Origin: Acidobacteriota bacterium
GTDB taxonomy: Bacteria; Acidobacteriota; Terriglobia; Terriglobales; SCQP01
Direction: 5' to 3'
DNA length: 40,358 bases
Assembly (NCBI GenBank): GCA_027315185.1
Contig: DAHUYO010000026.1
Coordinates: 1 to 40,358, forward strand
The notes under the pieces are model-generated. The model was given only the letters and a program-made list of their open reading frames with translations, was not told the DNA's origin and ran no database searches. Positions 1 to 8,522 of the stretch are shown piece by piece. A program made the position numbers and the translations under genes. The first letter of the stretch is position 1. Each line of letters starts with the position of its first letter.

Positions 1-1
1 G

Positions 2-160
2 GCCATCGCGCAACGGCCCGCCGCCGGCGCCGCGCTGGCGCCGCGCCAGAGGGTCACCATCTGGTTTGGCCGCCGCGGGAGCGGCGGGGGCGCCGCGGGC
101 GCGGTTAAGCCCGGCGCCGCAGGCGCGTTCCGGCCCGCCGCCGCGCTGCCGCATAATTGA
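2..160 (+). CDS. C-terminal end of a PASTA-domain penicillin-binding protein (FtsI/PBP-like), partial
   Basis: The frame is open from the window edge to the TGA at 158-160, giving about 52 residues. It begins AIAQRPAAGAALAPRQRVTI, which fits the end of a PASTA domain (pattern Q-x-P-x-x-G-x-x-(L/V)-x-x-x-x-x-V-x-(I/V)), followed by an Ala/Gly/Pro-rich tail. PASTA domains end division-type class B penicillin-binding transpeptidases in several phyla, and such a gene normally precedes murE in the dcw cluster, so this is most likely the end of the ftsI homologue. The catalytic domain lies outside the window, so the name rests on the short PASTA match and position. The stop is only 8 bases before the preferred murE ATG. 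Confidence 0.6.
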   Translation, partial: AIAQRPAAGAALAPRQRVTIWFGRRGSGGGAAGAVKPGAAGAFRPAAALPHN

Positions 161-168
161 GGATTCCG

Positions 169-1743
169 ATGCGCTGGCCCGAGCTATGGAGGGACGCCGA
201 GATTCGCTCCCGGCGCGGTGAGCCGCCCGGCGACTGCGCCGGATTGCATTACGACTCCCGCCACATCCTGCCCGGCCACGCCTTCGTCGCCATCGCCGGC
301 GAGGTTACGGACGGCAACCGCTACATCGCCGAAGCTCTCCACCGCGGAGCGGCGCTGATCGTCAGCGAGGCGCCGCCCGCCGCCGGGGTGGAGGCGGCCT
401 GGCTCCAGGTGGCCAACGCGCGCCGGGCGCTGGCGACGTTATCCGCCAATTGGTTTGGCCGCCCGGCTGAGCGGCTGCAACTGGTGGGCATCACCGGAAC
501 CAATGGGAAGACCACCACCGCCTGGCTGGCCGCGGCGGCGTTGCGCGCCGCCGGCGTGCCCACCGGGCTGCTAGGTACGGTCGAATATCAGATCGGCGAC
601 CAGCGCCGGCCCGCGCCGCACACCACGCCGGAATCCTATGACCTCCAGCAATTGCTGGCCGAGATGGTCGCCGCCGGCTGCCGCGCCGCGGTCTTGGAGG
701 TCAGTTCCCACGCCCTGGTGCTAGACCGCGTATGGGGCTGCCGCTTCGCCGCCGCGGTTTTCACCAATTTGACGCAGGATCATCTCGATTTTCACGGTAC
801 GCTGGAGGCATACCGCGAAGCCAAGCGCCGCTTGTTCACCGGCACCGGCGCGGGTCAGCCGCTGGCGGCGGTGGTCAACGCCGAGGATCCCAACTCGGCG
901 GCCATGATCGCGGGGTTCACGGGGCGCGAGATCGCTTATGGCATCCAAGACGGGCCGCAGTTGGCGGCGGAGTTGCGCGCGGCAGCGGTCGAGGTGACGG
1001 CCACCGGCCAGCGCCTCGGTGTGCAAGGCCCCGGCGGCTGGAGCGGGACGATCGCCAGCCCCCTGCTGGCGCGGGTCAACGTGCTAAACACGCTGGCAGC
1101 GCTGGGGGCGGGCTGGGCTTTGGGTTTGCCGCCGGAGGCGCTGGCGCGCGGTTTGGAGACGGCGCCGCCGCCGCCGGGGCGGTTTCAGCGCATCGCCGCC
1201 GGGCAGCCCTTCACCGTCGTGGTGGACTATGCCCACACCCCCGATGCGCTGGCCAACGTGCTGCGCCTCGCGCGGGAGCTGGCCGGGCCGCGCCGCGTCA
1301 TCGCCGTCTTCGGCTGCGGCGGCGACCGGGACCGCGGCAAGCGGCCGCGCATGGGCGCCATCGCCGCCGAGGCCGCGGATCTCGCCGTGGTCACCTCGGA
1401 CAATCCGCGCAGCGAGCCGCCGGAGGCGATCATCGCCGAGGTGGTGGCCGGCCTGGCGCCGGCGGCCGCCGCCCGTCACCGCCGCTGGGTGGAAGAGCCG
1501 GACCGGCGCGCGGCCATCGAGCGCGCGCTGCGCGAGGCCGCGCCGGGCGACGTGGTCGTGGTCGCGGGCAAGGGCCATGAAAATTACCAGATCGTGAAGG
1601 ATGAGAAGCGCCATTTCGACGACGCCGAGGAGGTCGCCCTGGCCTGGCGGCGCATCGCCGCGGGCGGCGCGATGGGCGAGGGGCGCGGCGGCGGGCCGCG
1701 CGGCGAGCCAGGCGGCGGACGGGAAGGAGCCGCGCGACGATGA
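169..1743 (+). CDS. murE: UDP-N-acetylmuramoyl-tripeptide synthetase MurE (meso-diaminopimelate-adding)
   Basis: This cytoplasmic Mur ligase adds the third residue of the peptidoglycan stem peptide to UDP-MurNAc-L-Ala-D-Glu using ATP. The ATP-binding P-loop GTNGKTTT lies near residues 110-117, the substrate segment HTTPES follows, and the recognition motif DNPR falls at 411-414. DNPR is the signature of enzymes that take meso-diaminopimelate, so the wall is predicted to be DAP-type. I chose the ATG at 169 because GAGG at 159-162 sits six bases upstream. A TTG at 157, overlapping the upstream stop, would add four residues. The last 25 or so residues form a Gly/Arg-rich tail beyond the usual family end. 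The stop overlaps the murF ATG (ATGA), implying translational coupling. Confidence 0.96.
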   Translation: MRWPELWRDAEIRSRRGEPPGDCAGLHYDSRHILPGHAFVAIAGEVTDGNRYIAEALHRGAALIVSEAPPAAGVEAAWLQVANARRALATLSANWFGRPAERLQLVGITGTNGKTTTAWLAAAALRAAGVPTGLLGTVEYQIGDQRRPAPHTTPESYDLQQLLAEMVAAGCRAAVLEVSSHALVLDRVWGCRFAAAVFTNLTQDHLDFHGTLEAYREAKRRLFTGTGAGQPLAAVVNAEDPNSAAMIAGFTGREIAYGIQDGPQLAAELRAAAVEVTATGQRLGVQGPGGWSGTIASPLLARVNVLNTLAALGAGWALGLPPEALARGLETAPPPPGRFQRIAAGQPFTVVVDYAHTPDALANVLRLARELAGPRRVIAVFGCGGDRDRGKRPRMGAIAAEAADLAVVTSDNPRSEPPEAIIAEVVAGLAPAAAARHRRWVEEPDRRAAIERALREAAPGDVVVVAGKGHENYQIVKDEKRHFDDAEEVALAWRRIAAGGAMGEGRGGGPRGEPGGGREGAARR

Positions 1744-3188
1744 CGCTAGCCGAAGCGGCCCAAATTCTGCATTGCCCTCCACCCGCGGTCGCCGCCCGGG
1801 TGGAAGGCTATTCCATTGATTCCCGCACCGTCCGCCCCGGCGATTTGTTTTTCGCCCTGCCCGGGGCGCATGCCGACGGCCACGATTTCGTCCTCCCCGC
1901 CCTGGGCACCGGCGCCGTGGGCGCGGTGGTGGCGCGCCACGCCTTCGACCGCTTCCAGGCCCATTTCCGCGAGCGGCTGCTGCCCGTCGAGGATCCCGCC
2001 GTGGCGCTGCAAATCCTGGCCCAGGCGGTGCGCCGCCGCTGGGGCAAGCCGATCGTCGCCATCACCGGCTCCTCGGGCAAAACCAGCACCAAGGAAATGA
2101 TCGCCCGGGTCTTGTCGGTGCGCTATCGCGTGCTGAAGAGCGAAGGCAACCTCAACAATCATCTCGGCCTGCCGCTGTCCCTGCTGCGGCTGAGCCCGGC
2201 GCACGATGTGGCGGTGATGGAGATGGGCATGAACCACGCCGGCGAACTCACCCGCTTGGCGGAGCTGGCGCAGCCGCAGATCGGGGTATTCACCAACGTC
2301 GGGCCGGTGCATCTGGGCAATTTCGCCTCGATCGAGGCAATCGCCGAGGCCAAGCGGGAACTCGCCCTGGCCCTGCCGCCGGCCGGGGTGATGGTGCTGA
2401 ACGCCGACGATCCGCTGGTTTCCCGCTTTGCCGACGGCTTCGCGGGCGCGGTGCTGCGCTACGGCTTGGAATCGGCGCTGGGTGGGGCTCCGGCGGCGCC
2501 GCGGCCGCTGGATTTGGCGATCCACGGCATCCGCCTGCTGGGGCTGGAGGGCAGCGAATTCACCGCCCAAGCGCACGACGCCGGCGGCGCCGGGCCCAGC
2601 GTGCGGGTCCGCCTGCCGCTGATGGCGCGGCACAGCATCAGCAACGCCGCCGCCGCGCTGGCCGCGGGCATGGTCTTCGGCGTGCCGCTGGAGCCGGCGG
2701 CGCTGGCGCTGGCCGGCATGACGCCGCCCGCGGGCCGCGGCCGGGTGCTGCACCGGGCCGGCGCGACCATCATTGACGACTGCTACAACTCCAATCCCCC
2801 GGCACTGGAAAGCATGGTCAATTTGCTGGCCAGCTTGCCCGGCGGCCGCCACATCTTGGTGGCCGGTGAAATGCTGGAGCTGGGGCCGAGCGCGGGCGAG
2901 TGGCATCGCCGCATCGGCCAACTGGTGGCCCAGCGCCGCATCGAGGTGCTCTGGACGGTGGGCGGCGAAGCCAAGGAGATTCTCGCCGGCGCCCAAGCCG
3001 CAGGCTTCACCGGGCAAGGCGAATTCTTCGCCAGCGCCGAGGAATGCGGCTCGCGGCTGCCGGCGCTGCTGCAACCCGGCGACGTGGTGCTGGCCAAGGC
3101 CAGCCGCGGCGTTCACCTGGAACGGGCCCTGGCCAAGGTTTTGGGCCCGGAGTCCGCCGCCCCGGTGGCCGGCGCCGCCCAATTCTGA
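1740..3188 (+). CDS. murF: UDP-N-acetylmuramoyl-tripeptide--D-alanyl-D-alanine ligase MurF
   Basis: This 482-residue ligase adds D-Ala-D-Ala, completing UDP-MurNAc-pentapeptide in the cytoplasm. The N-terminal domain carries the MurF/MurE-like segment YSIDSRTVRPGDLFFAL at about 24-40. The P-loop GSSGKTSTKEM lies at 110-120, and the central-domain motif EMGMNHAGEL follows. The C-terminal domain has the conserved DDCYNSNP segment. Length is normal for the family. The start ATG overlaps the murE stop by four bases, and AAGGAG lies about ten bases upstream. mraY, the next enzyme in the pathway, starts six bases after the stop. Confidence 0.96.
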   Translation: MTLAEAAQILHCPPPAVAARVEGYSIDSRTVRPGDLFFALPGAHADGHDFVLPALGTGAVGAVVARHAFDRFQAHFRERLLPVEDPAVALQILAQAVRRRWGKPIVAITGSSGKTSTKEMIARVLSVRYRVLKSEGNLNNHLGLPLSLLRLSPAHDVAVMEMGMNHAGELTRLAELAQPQIGVFTNVGPVHLGNFASIEAIAEAKRELALALPPAGVMVLNADDPLVSRFADGFAGAVLRYGLESALGGAPAAPRPLDLAIHGIRLLGLEGSEFTAQAHDAGGAGPSVRVRLPLMARHSISNAAAALAAGMVFGVPLEPAALALAGMTPPAGRGRVLHRAGATIIDDCYNSNPPALESMVNLLASLPGGRHILVAGEMLELGPSAGEWHRRIGQLVAQRRIEVLWTVGGEAKEILAGAQAAGFTGQGEFFASAEECGSRLPALLQPGDVVLAKASRGVHLERALAKVLGPESAAPVAGAAQF

Positions 3189-3194
3189 ACGCCC

Positions 3195-4325
3195 ATGCTG
3201 TATTGGCTCTTTTACGTCAAGCTGCACGCCGACTTCACGCCCCTGCGGCTGTTCCGGTACCTGACGTTCCGTACCGCCTTCGCCAGCCTGACGGCGATGG
3301 CCATCGCCATCTTCGTCGGCCCGTGGCTGATCGCCCGCCTCCAGGAATTCCAAATCGGCCAGTTCATCCGCGAGGAGGGGCCGAAGTCGCACCAGAAAAA
3401 GGCCGGCACGCCGACCATGGGCGGCGTGCTGATCAACATCGCCATCCTGGTGCCGACCTTGCTGTGGGCCGATCTGCGCAATCCCTTCGTCTGGATCGCG
3501 ATGTTCTCGGTGGTGGCGTTCGGCCTGATCGGCTTCCTGGACGACTTCGCCAAGCTGCGGCACCGCCGCAACCTCGGCCTGACCTCGCGGCAGAAGTTCG
3601 GGCTGCAACTGCTGATCGGCGCGCTGATCGGCGGCGTGCTGGCGGACATGGCCACGCGCGGGTTGTACTCGACCGCGTTGGAGGTGCCGTTCTTCAAGCA
3701 GTTCCACCCCACGCTGCTGATCAGCAGCCTGATGCACCACGGATGGGTGGTGCTGGGCTTCGCCCCGTTCATCGTTTTCGTGGCCTTCATCATCGTCGGC
3801 AGCAGCAACGCGGTCAACCTGACCGACGGACTGGACGGCCTGGCGATCGGCTGCACCATCATCACCGCCGGGGCGTTGACCGTCCTGACCTATATTTCCG
3901 GCAACGCCGTGCTGGCGACCTATTTGGAGCTGGGGCGGGAACCGCAGGTGGCGGAACTGGCGATCTTTTGTGGCGCCATGGTCGGCGCCAGCATCGGCTT
4001 TCTCTGGTACAACGCCCATCCGGCGCAGATCTTCATGGGCGACGTCGGCTCGCTGGCCCTGGGCGGCGCCATCGGCACGGTCGCGGTGATGATCCAGCAG
4101 GAGCTGCTGCTGCCCTTCATCGGCGGCATATTCCTGCTGGAGGCGCTGTCGGTCATGATCCAGGTCGGCAGCTTCAAAATGCGCGGCAAGCGGGTGTTCA
4201 AGATGGCGCCGCTGCACCATCATTTCGAGCAGCTGGGCTGGAGCGAGCCGAAGATCATCGCCCGGTTCTGGATTCTGAGCGTGGTTTTCGCGCTGTTCGC
4301 GCTGACCACGCTGAAGCTGCGCTAA
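3195..4325 (+). CDS. mraY: Phospho-N-acetylmuramoyl-pentapeptide-transferase MraY
   Basis: This integral membrane enzyme transfers phospho-MurNAc-pentapeptide from UDP to undecaprenyl phosphate, making lipid I on the cytoplasmic face. The 376-residue protein has the expected polytopic hydrophobic pattern, about ten segments. Family motifs seen are HQKKAGTPTMGG, the acidic GFLDDFAKL, NLTDGLDGLAIG, FMGDVGSLALGG, and the cytoplasmic histidine motif PLHHHFE near the end. These contain the aspartates that coordinate magnesium and lie in the active site. The start ATG lies six bases after murF. It is followed by a 79-base purine-rich leader before murD. Confidence 0.96.
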   Translation: MLYWLFYVKLHADFTPLRLFRYLTFRTAFASLTAMAIAIFVGPWLIARLQEFQIGQFIREEGPKSHQKKAGTPTMGGVLINIAILVPTLLWADLRNPFVWIAMFSVVAFGLIGFLDDFAKLRHRRNLGLTSRQKFGLQLLIGALIGGVLADMATRGLYSTALEVPFFKQFHPTLLISSLMHHGWVVLGFAPFIVFVAFIIVGSSNAVNLTDGLDGLAIGCTIITAGALTVLTYISGNAVLATYLELGREPQVAELAIFCGAMVGASIGFLWYNAHPAQIFMGDVGSLALGGAIGTVAVMIQQELLLPFIGGIFLLEALSVMIQVGSFKMRGKRVFKMAPLHHHFEQLGWSEPKIIARFWILSVVFALFALTTLKLR

Positions 4326-4344
4326 CCGCGCGGCCAGGCAGGCG

Positions 4345-4371
4345 AGGCGGCGACGAGGGCAGGCGGCGACG
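4345..4371 (+). repeat. Short direct repeat in the mraY-murD gap
   Basis: AGGCGGCGACG occurs at 4345-4355 and again at 4361-4371, a period of 16 bases, in the purine-rich leader before murD. It may be slippage-prone sequence. No function is inferred. Confidence 0.5.
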
Positions 4372-4404
4372 CAGCGAAGAGGGAGCGAGGAAGCGGAAGA
4401 AGCG

Positions 4405-5841
4405 ATGGAACTGCAAGGGAAGCAAGTTTCGGTCGTGGGCATGGCCGCCAGCGGCATCGCCACGGCGCTGTTTCTCCGCCGCCATGGGGCGCGGGTCGTG
4501 GTCAGCGAGTTGCGCCCGGCGGAGCAGCTGCGCGCCGAGATCCCCCACCTGCTGGAGGCGGGCGTGGCGATCGAGACCGGCGGCCATAGCGAGCGGACGT
4601 TTTTGAGCGCCGACCTGATCGTGGTCAGTCCCGGCGTGCCGGCGGACCTGCCGGTGCTGCTGCGCGCGCGGCGGGAGAACATCCCCGTCATCGGCGAAAT
4701 CGAGTTGGCGGCGCGGTTCTTGCGCGGCCCGCTGATCGCCATCACCGGCTCCAACGGCAAGACCACCACCACCGCCCTGGCCGGCCACCTGCTGGCGGCG
4801 CTGCGCCTGCCGGCCCATGTCGGCGGCAACATCGGTACCCCGCTGATCTCGCTGGTGGAGGCGGCGGCCGCAGGGGAGTGGGCGGTGGCCGAAGTCTCCA
4901 GCTTCCAGCTCGAGACCGCCGAGCGGTTCCACGCCCACATCGCCGCGGTGCTGAACCTGAGCCCCGATCACCTGGACCGGCACGGCAGCATGGAGGCCTA
5001 CGCCGCGGCCAAGCAGCGGATCTTCCGCAATCAAACCGCCGCTGATTTCGCCGTGCTGAACGCCGAGGACGAATACTGCCGGCGTTACGCGGCGGCGCTC
5101 GCCGCCCAGGCCGCCGGCCCGCGGGTGGTCTGGTTCGCCGCCGACGGCCAGCTGCCCCGCGGCGGCGGGGGAACCATCGTGCAAGGGGACCGGCTGCTGT
5201 GGTGCGATCCGCCGGCGGCGGGCGGCGGCGTCACCGAACTGTTGCGGCGGGACCAGATTCCGCTGCGCGGCGCGCACAACGTGGAAAACGTCCTCGCCGG
5301 CTGCGCCATCGCCGCGCTGGCGGCGGGGCTGCCCGGCGCCGCGGCCGCGGAGCGGGGCGAGATCGCGGCGCGCATCGCCGCCGGCGTCGCCAGCTTCAAG
5401 GCGGTCGAGCACCGGCTGGAGTTCGTCGCCAAGCTGGACGGCGTCGAATACTTCAACGACTCCAAGGCCACCAACGTGGACGCCACGCTGAAAGCCGTGG
5501 AATCCTTCGCCGGCGGCCTGTGGGTCATCCTCGGCGGCAAGGACAAGGGCGGCGACTACGACGCCCTGCTGGCTCCCCTGCGGCAACGCGCGCGCGGCGT
5601 GCTGCTGATCGGCGCGGCGGCGGGCAAGATCGCCCGCCAGTTGGCGCCGTTGGAGGACCGGCTGATCTCCGCCGGCACCTTGGAGCGCGCGCTGGAGATC
5701 GCCGCCGGCCGCGCCCAGCCCGGGGATACCGTGCTGCTGGCGCCCGCCTGCTCCAGCTTCGATCAGTTTGAGAATTACCAGCACCGCGGCCGCGTCTTCA
5801 AGGAATGGGTGGCGCGGCGCCTGCTGGCCCCGCACGCATAG
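4405..5841 (+). CDS. murD: UDP-N-acetylmuramoyl-L-alanine--D-glutamate ligase MurD
   Basis: This enzyme adds D-glutamate to UDP-MurNAc-L-Ala, the second stem-peptide residue. The N-terminal Rossmann-like domain begins VSVVGMAASG (8-17). The P-loop GSNGKTTTT lies at 115-123, then AEVSSFQLE and NLSPDHLDRHGS, typical MurD motifs. The C-terminal domain contains FNDSKATN and LLAPACSSFDQF, the latter diagnostic of MurD rather than other Mur ligases. Length (478) is normal. The start is preceded by a purine-rich stretch (GGAAGAAGCG), a plausible ribosome site. It lies between mraY and ftsW in the usual dcw order. Confidence 0.96.
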   Translation: MELQGKQVSVVGMAASGIATALFLRRHGARVVVSELRPAEQLRAEIPHLLEAGVAIETGGHSERTFLSADLIVVSPGVPADLPVLLRARRENIPVIGEIELAARFLRGPLIAITGSNGKTTTTALAGHLLAALRLPAHVGGNIGTPLISLVEAAAAGEWAVAEVSSFQLETAERFHAHIAAVLNLSPDHLDRHGSMEAYAAAKQRIFRNQTAADFAVLNAEDEYCRRYAAALAAQAAGPRVVWFAADGQLPRGGGGTIVQGDRLLWCDPPAAGGGVTELLRRDQIPLRGAHNVENVLAGCAIAALAAGLPGAAAAERGEIAARIAAGVASFKAVEHRLEFVAKLDGVEYFNDSKATNVDATLKAVESFAGGLWVILGGKDKGGDYDALLAPLRQRARGVLLIGAAAGKIARQLAPLEDRLISAGTLERALEIAAGRAQPGDTVLLAPACSSFDQFENYQHRGRVFKEWVARRLLAPHA

Positions 5842-5853
5842 GCTCCGGTCCTC

Positions 5854-6942
5854 ATGCCCAAGCGATTGGCCTACGACCGGGTGCTGTTCACGGTGACGCT
5901 CATTCTGGTCGCCTTCGGCCTGGTCATGGTCTTTTCCGCCTCGGCCATGGTCTCCATGGAGCGGTCGCATTCGCCGTATTTCTTTTTGTTCCGCCAGCTG
6001 ATCGGCGCCGCCATCGGCCTGGCGCTGATGTGGGCGCTGATGCGCCTGGACTACCGCCGCCTGAACACGCCGCTGGTGGTGTATCCGGCGATGTTGTGCA
6101 CCATCGCGCCGCTGGTGCTGGTGTTTTTCCTGGCCCGCAGCCATAACGCCCACCGGTGGATATTGCTCGGCCCCATTTCCTTGCAGCCCTCGGAGATCGC
6201 CAAGCCGACGCTCATTCTGTTTCTCGCCTGGTATCTGGCGAGCCGCTGCCAAAAATTGGACAACTGGCGGCCGCTGCGCCCCGTCCTGGTCTATCTGGCC
6301 CTGGTCTGCGGCCTGGTGCTGCTGGAACCCGACCTGGGTACCACCGTCGCGCTGGCCATGATCGCCGCGGTGATGCTCTTCATCGCCGGCCTGCGCTGGC
6401 GGTATTTTGCCCTGGGCGCGCTCCTGTCGGCGCCGGTGTTGTACTGGGCGGTGTTCCGCGTGCCCTACCGGCGGGAGCGCATTCTGGCGTTTCTGCATCC
6501 CTGGGCGCACGCCGAGGGCGTCGGCTTCCAAATCGTCCAGTCGCTGATCGCCGTGGGCAGCGGCGGGCTGACCGGGCTGGGGCTGATGGACGGCCGCCAG
6601 AAGCTGTTTTTTCTTCCCGAGCCGCACACCGATTTCATCTTCGCCGTCACCAGCGAGGAGCTGGGGCTGATCGGCGCCGTGGCGCTGGTGCTGCTGTTCG
6701 CGCTGTTCATGGCCCGCGGCATGCGCGTGGCGCGGCGCGCGCCGGACGCGTTCGGCAAGCTGCTGGCCGCCGGCATCACCGCCATGATCGCCATCGAAGC
6801 GCTCATCAACTTCAGCGTGGTCATCGGCTTGATGCCCACCAAGGGCATCGCGCTGCCGTTCATCAGCTACGGCAGCTCCTCGCTGATCGCCACCCTCGCC
6901 GCCACCGGCGTCCTGCTGAACATCAGCCAGCACTGCGGCTAG
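5854..6942 (+). CDS. ftsW: SEDS-family peptidoglycan glycosyltransferase FtsW
   Basis: This polytopic division protein polymerises lipid II into glycan strands with its partner class B penicillin-binding protein, plausibly the one ending at 160. The 362 residues show repeated hydrophobic helices and the SEDS landmarks: VMVFSAS near the first helix, SLQPSEIAKPT, LLEPDLGTT with its essential-type aspartate, and the late KGIALPFISYGSSSL signature. It starts 12 bases after murD. In many genomes murG, murC, ftsQ, ftsA and ftsZ follow; here the cluster stops and an accessory pocket begins. The last 36 bases (6907-6942) have a near copy at 8266-8301. Confidence 0.94.
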   Translation: MPKRLAYDRVLFTVTLILVAFGLVMVFSASAMVSMERSHSPYFFLFRQLIGAAIGLALMWALMRLDYRRLNTPLVVYPAMLCTIAPLVLVFFLARSHNAHRWILLGPISLQPSEIAKPTLILFLAWYLASRCQKLDNWRPLRPVLVYLALVCGLVLLEPDLGTTVALAMIAAVMLFIAGLRWRYFALGALLSAPVLYWAVFRVPYRRERILAFLHPWAHAEGVGFQIVQSLIAVGSGGLTGLGLMDGRQKLFFLPEPHTDFIFAVTSEELGLIGAVALVLLFALFMARGMRVARRAPDAFGKLLAAGITAMIAIEALINFSVVIGLMPTKGIALPFISYGSSSLIATLAATGVLLNISQHCG

Positions 6943-7487
6943 GCGGGCGAGGCCGGTGGCACGAGCGCCGCGTTAACCGTCACCCCACCCATTTGGGGTG
7001 CTCGAACGGCCCCGCGAATGCGGGTAGGCGCGTCACGGCATGTTGCATCGCCGAGCGTTGTTTTTCATACAGTTAGCCGCCTAAATGCAACATTTTCGAG
7101 CCTGCCCAACGGGAGTCGCCGGCTCTGGCTTCGCTCGCCCGGGAGGCGCACGGGAAGCACGCCGATTCGATCGGCGCTGCGTGGCGCTGGTCATTGCGGC
7201 GGTTCGGCATCCTGGGTTCGATTCAGAGTCAGCGGGCGGGGTTGCCCGAAGGTGGGGCGTCGAAGGGTTGTGCCCTTCGTATCGCGGTGGCAGTTGCCTA
7301 TCCGGGTTGTCGCCCAGGCGCGGGCACGGCGGGTGGAGTGCGGGCGCGACGATCGGGCCGCCCCCGCGCCGCCGCAAAAGACGCCCCGGCCGGACGAGTT
7401 TTGCCGCCGACGCGCGGAGGATGCCGGCGCCGCCAGGGTGCTCGCGCGGCTGCGTCGCGCGCACGAGCGCGCATCAGAATGCCATTG
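6943..7487. other. Non-coding stretch between ftsW and vapB
   Basis: No convincing gene is seen; ORFs here are short, Arg/Ala-rich and overlap in several frames. Two small hairpins follow ftsW: CACCCC/GGGGTG (6981-6986 with 6995-7000) and CCCGC-GAAT-GCGGG (7011-7024). Neither has a T-run, so a terminator role is only possible. A 9-base inverted repeat, ATGTTGCAT (7040-7048) and ATGCAACAT (7085-7093), is followed by TTTT. The rest is GC-rich with no recognised signal. This looks like the left part of an inserted segment. Confidence 0.5.
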
Positions 7488-7517
7488 TTGACATCAAACG
7501 ACGGAATCGCGCATCAT
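7488..7517 (+). promoter_or_regulatory. Candidate vapBC promoter
   Basis: A perfect -35 box TTGACA (7488-7493) is followed 18 bases later by a weak -10, CATCAT (7512-7517). Transcription would start only a few bases before the vapB ATG at 7527, so the message would be leaderless or nearly so. The -35 is clear and the -10 is not. Confidence 0.35.
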
Positions 7518-7526
7518 GTTGGCGAT

Positions 7527-7754
7527 ATGCGCACCACGTTGGCCATTGATGATGATGTGCTCGCTTTGGTCCGCGAATATGCCTCGGAGCGTTCGGTGCC
7601 GCTCGGCCGGGCCGCCAGCGACTTGATCCGGCGCGGCCTGGCAGCGCCGCGGCCGGTCCGCCGGGAACAGGGGCTGGTGGTGGCGGCGCTGCCGCCGGAT
7701 TCGCCCCGTGTGACCAGCCGGCGGGTGCGAGCCCTGCAAGGAAGTCCGGATTAG
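7527..7754 (+). CDS. VapB-like antitoxin (ribbon-helix-helix)
   Basis: The 75-residue protein begins MRTTLAIDDDVLALVREYAS, the typical start of ribbon-helix-helix VapB antitoxins: a short beta strand, then two helices ending near SDLIRRGL. The C-terminal 35 residues, rich in Pro and Arg, would wrap the toxin. Such antitoxins block the partner VapC and autoregulate the operon by binding its promoter. The stop at 7752-7754 directly abuts the toxin start. I chose the ATG at 7527 because upstream frame sequence does not fit the family. There is no good Shine-Dalgarno, consistent with a leaderless start. Confidence 0.85.
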   Translation: MRTTLAIDDDVLALVREYASERSVPLGRAASDLIRRGLAAPRPVRREQGLVVAALPPDSPRVTSRRVRALQGSPD

Positions 7755-8201
7755 GTGCCCCCCGCGCTGCTCGACGTCAATTTGCTGGTGGCGCTGCTGT
7801 GGCCGGCCCATGAAGCGCATGCGCGCGCCGTTGCTTGGTTTGCTCGCGTCCCCGGCAGGGAGTGGGCAACCTGTCCCATCACCGAATCCGGGCTGATTCG
7901 CATCCTCAGTAACCCCGCCTTCTCGCGGGACTGTCTAACGCCTTGGGAAGCGCAGGCGCTGCTGGCGGCCAACACGCGCGCGGCGGAGCACGAATTTTGG
8001 CCCGATGACCTGCCGTGCGCCGAGGCGCTGGAGCCGCTGCGCGGCCGCCTGCTTGGCCACCGGCAGGTGACCGACGCCTACCTATTGGCGCTGGCGCTGC
8101 GGCGCGGCGCGCAGCTCGCCACGCTGGATCGCGGCGTCGCGGAGTTGGTCCCGGCCAGTTCGCCGCAGCGCAATAGCATCGTCCTCGTGGCGAAGGCCTA
8201 G
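7755..8201 (+). CDS. VapC-like PIN-domain ribonuclease toxin
   Basis: The 148-residue PIN protein starts with GTG immediately after the vapB stop. The four acidic residues that hold the active-site metal are visible: Asp7 (LLDVNLLVAL), Glu44 (ITESGLIR), Asp107 (VTDAYLLALA) and Asp125 (ATLDRGV). PIN toxins cleave RNA, often tRNA or rRNA, when the antitoxin is degraded; the target cannot be read from sequence. Length and residue spacing are normal, so it appears intact. Lon, encoded nearby, degrades antitoxins of this kind in other bacteria; that link is inference here. Confidence 0.9.
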   Translation: MPPALLDVNLLVALLWPAHEAHARAVAWFARVPGREWATCPITESGLIRILSNPAFSRDCLTPWEAQALLAANTRAAEHEFWPDDLPCAEALEPLRGRLLGHRQVTDAYLLALALRRGAQLATLDRGVAELVPASSPQRNSIVLVAKA

Positions 8202-8265
8202 CTGCCGGGGCCCGCCCGCCGACCGGCCAGCCGCGCGCTCGCGCAGGTCGCCCGTGGCCCCGCCC

Positions 8266-8301
8266 GGCGTGCTGCTGAACATCAACCAGCACCGCGGCTA
8301 G
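8266..8301 (+). pseudogene. Ghost copy of the 3' end of ftsW
   Basis: 33 of 36 bases match 6907-6942, the last 12 codons of ftsW including the TAG. The translated end is GVLLNINQHRG against GVLLNISQHCG in the real gene. Weaker similarity continues about 20 bases further upstream. No start or body of the gene is present. It pairs with the lon ghost at 8523-8561. Confidence 0.8.
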
Positions 8302-8522
8302 CCGCAAGCGCCCGGTTTGTGCGCCCGGCGGCGCGGGCGTCTTGCCGGCCCGTCTGCCACCCGCCCGCCGTGGAACGGGCTTTAGCCGGTGTGGTGCGGG
8401 CTTCAGCCCGCAGTGTCCATGCCCGACGCGCCGCCGCGTGCCCCAGCACCGGTGCCGGCGGGAGGCCCAGAACGAACGCGACGACGGGTTCGCGGGCCGG
8501 CGGCGCCGCCGGGGGGACTCCC
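8302..8522. other. Spacer between the ftsW and lon ghosts, with a REP-like palindrome
   Basis: 221 bases with no gene. It contains the perfect hairpin TGCGGGC-TTCA-GCCCGCA (8396-8413), preceded by the related half-palindrome ACGGGCTTTAGCC (about 8377-8389). Palindromes of this form, GGGCTTCAGCCC, resemble dispersed REP-like elements. It probably represents the old intergenic region between ftsW and lon. Confidence 0.5.

Noticed and set aside
1746-4940. A 1064-codon open frame on the minus strand opposite murF, mraY and murD
   Set aside because: It is antisense to three clear enzymes, has His/Gln/Ala-rich composition with no domain, and is explained by third-position GC bias. The same applies to 4255-6933 (-) and 10137-11714 (+).
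7040-7093. Inverted repeat ATGTTGCAT/ATGCAACAT as insertion-sequence ends or an integron attC site
   Set aside because: There is no transposase or integrase, and the conserved attC core GTTRRRY is not matched. It is kept only as a small inverted repeat.
7195-7230. A tRNA-like T loop (GGGTTCGATTC)
   Set aside because: The flanking bases do not pair as a T stem, and no acceptor, D or anticodon arms can be drawn. A tRNA-Sec was also looked for here because of the selenoproteins and not found.
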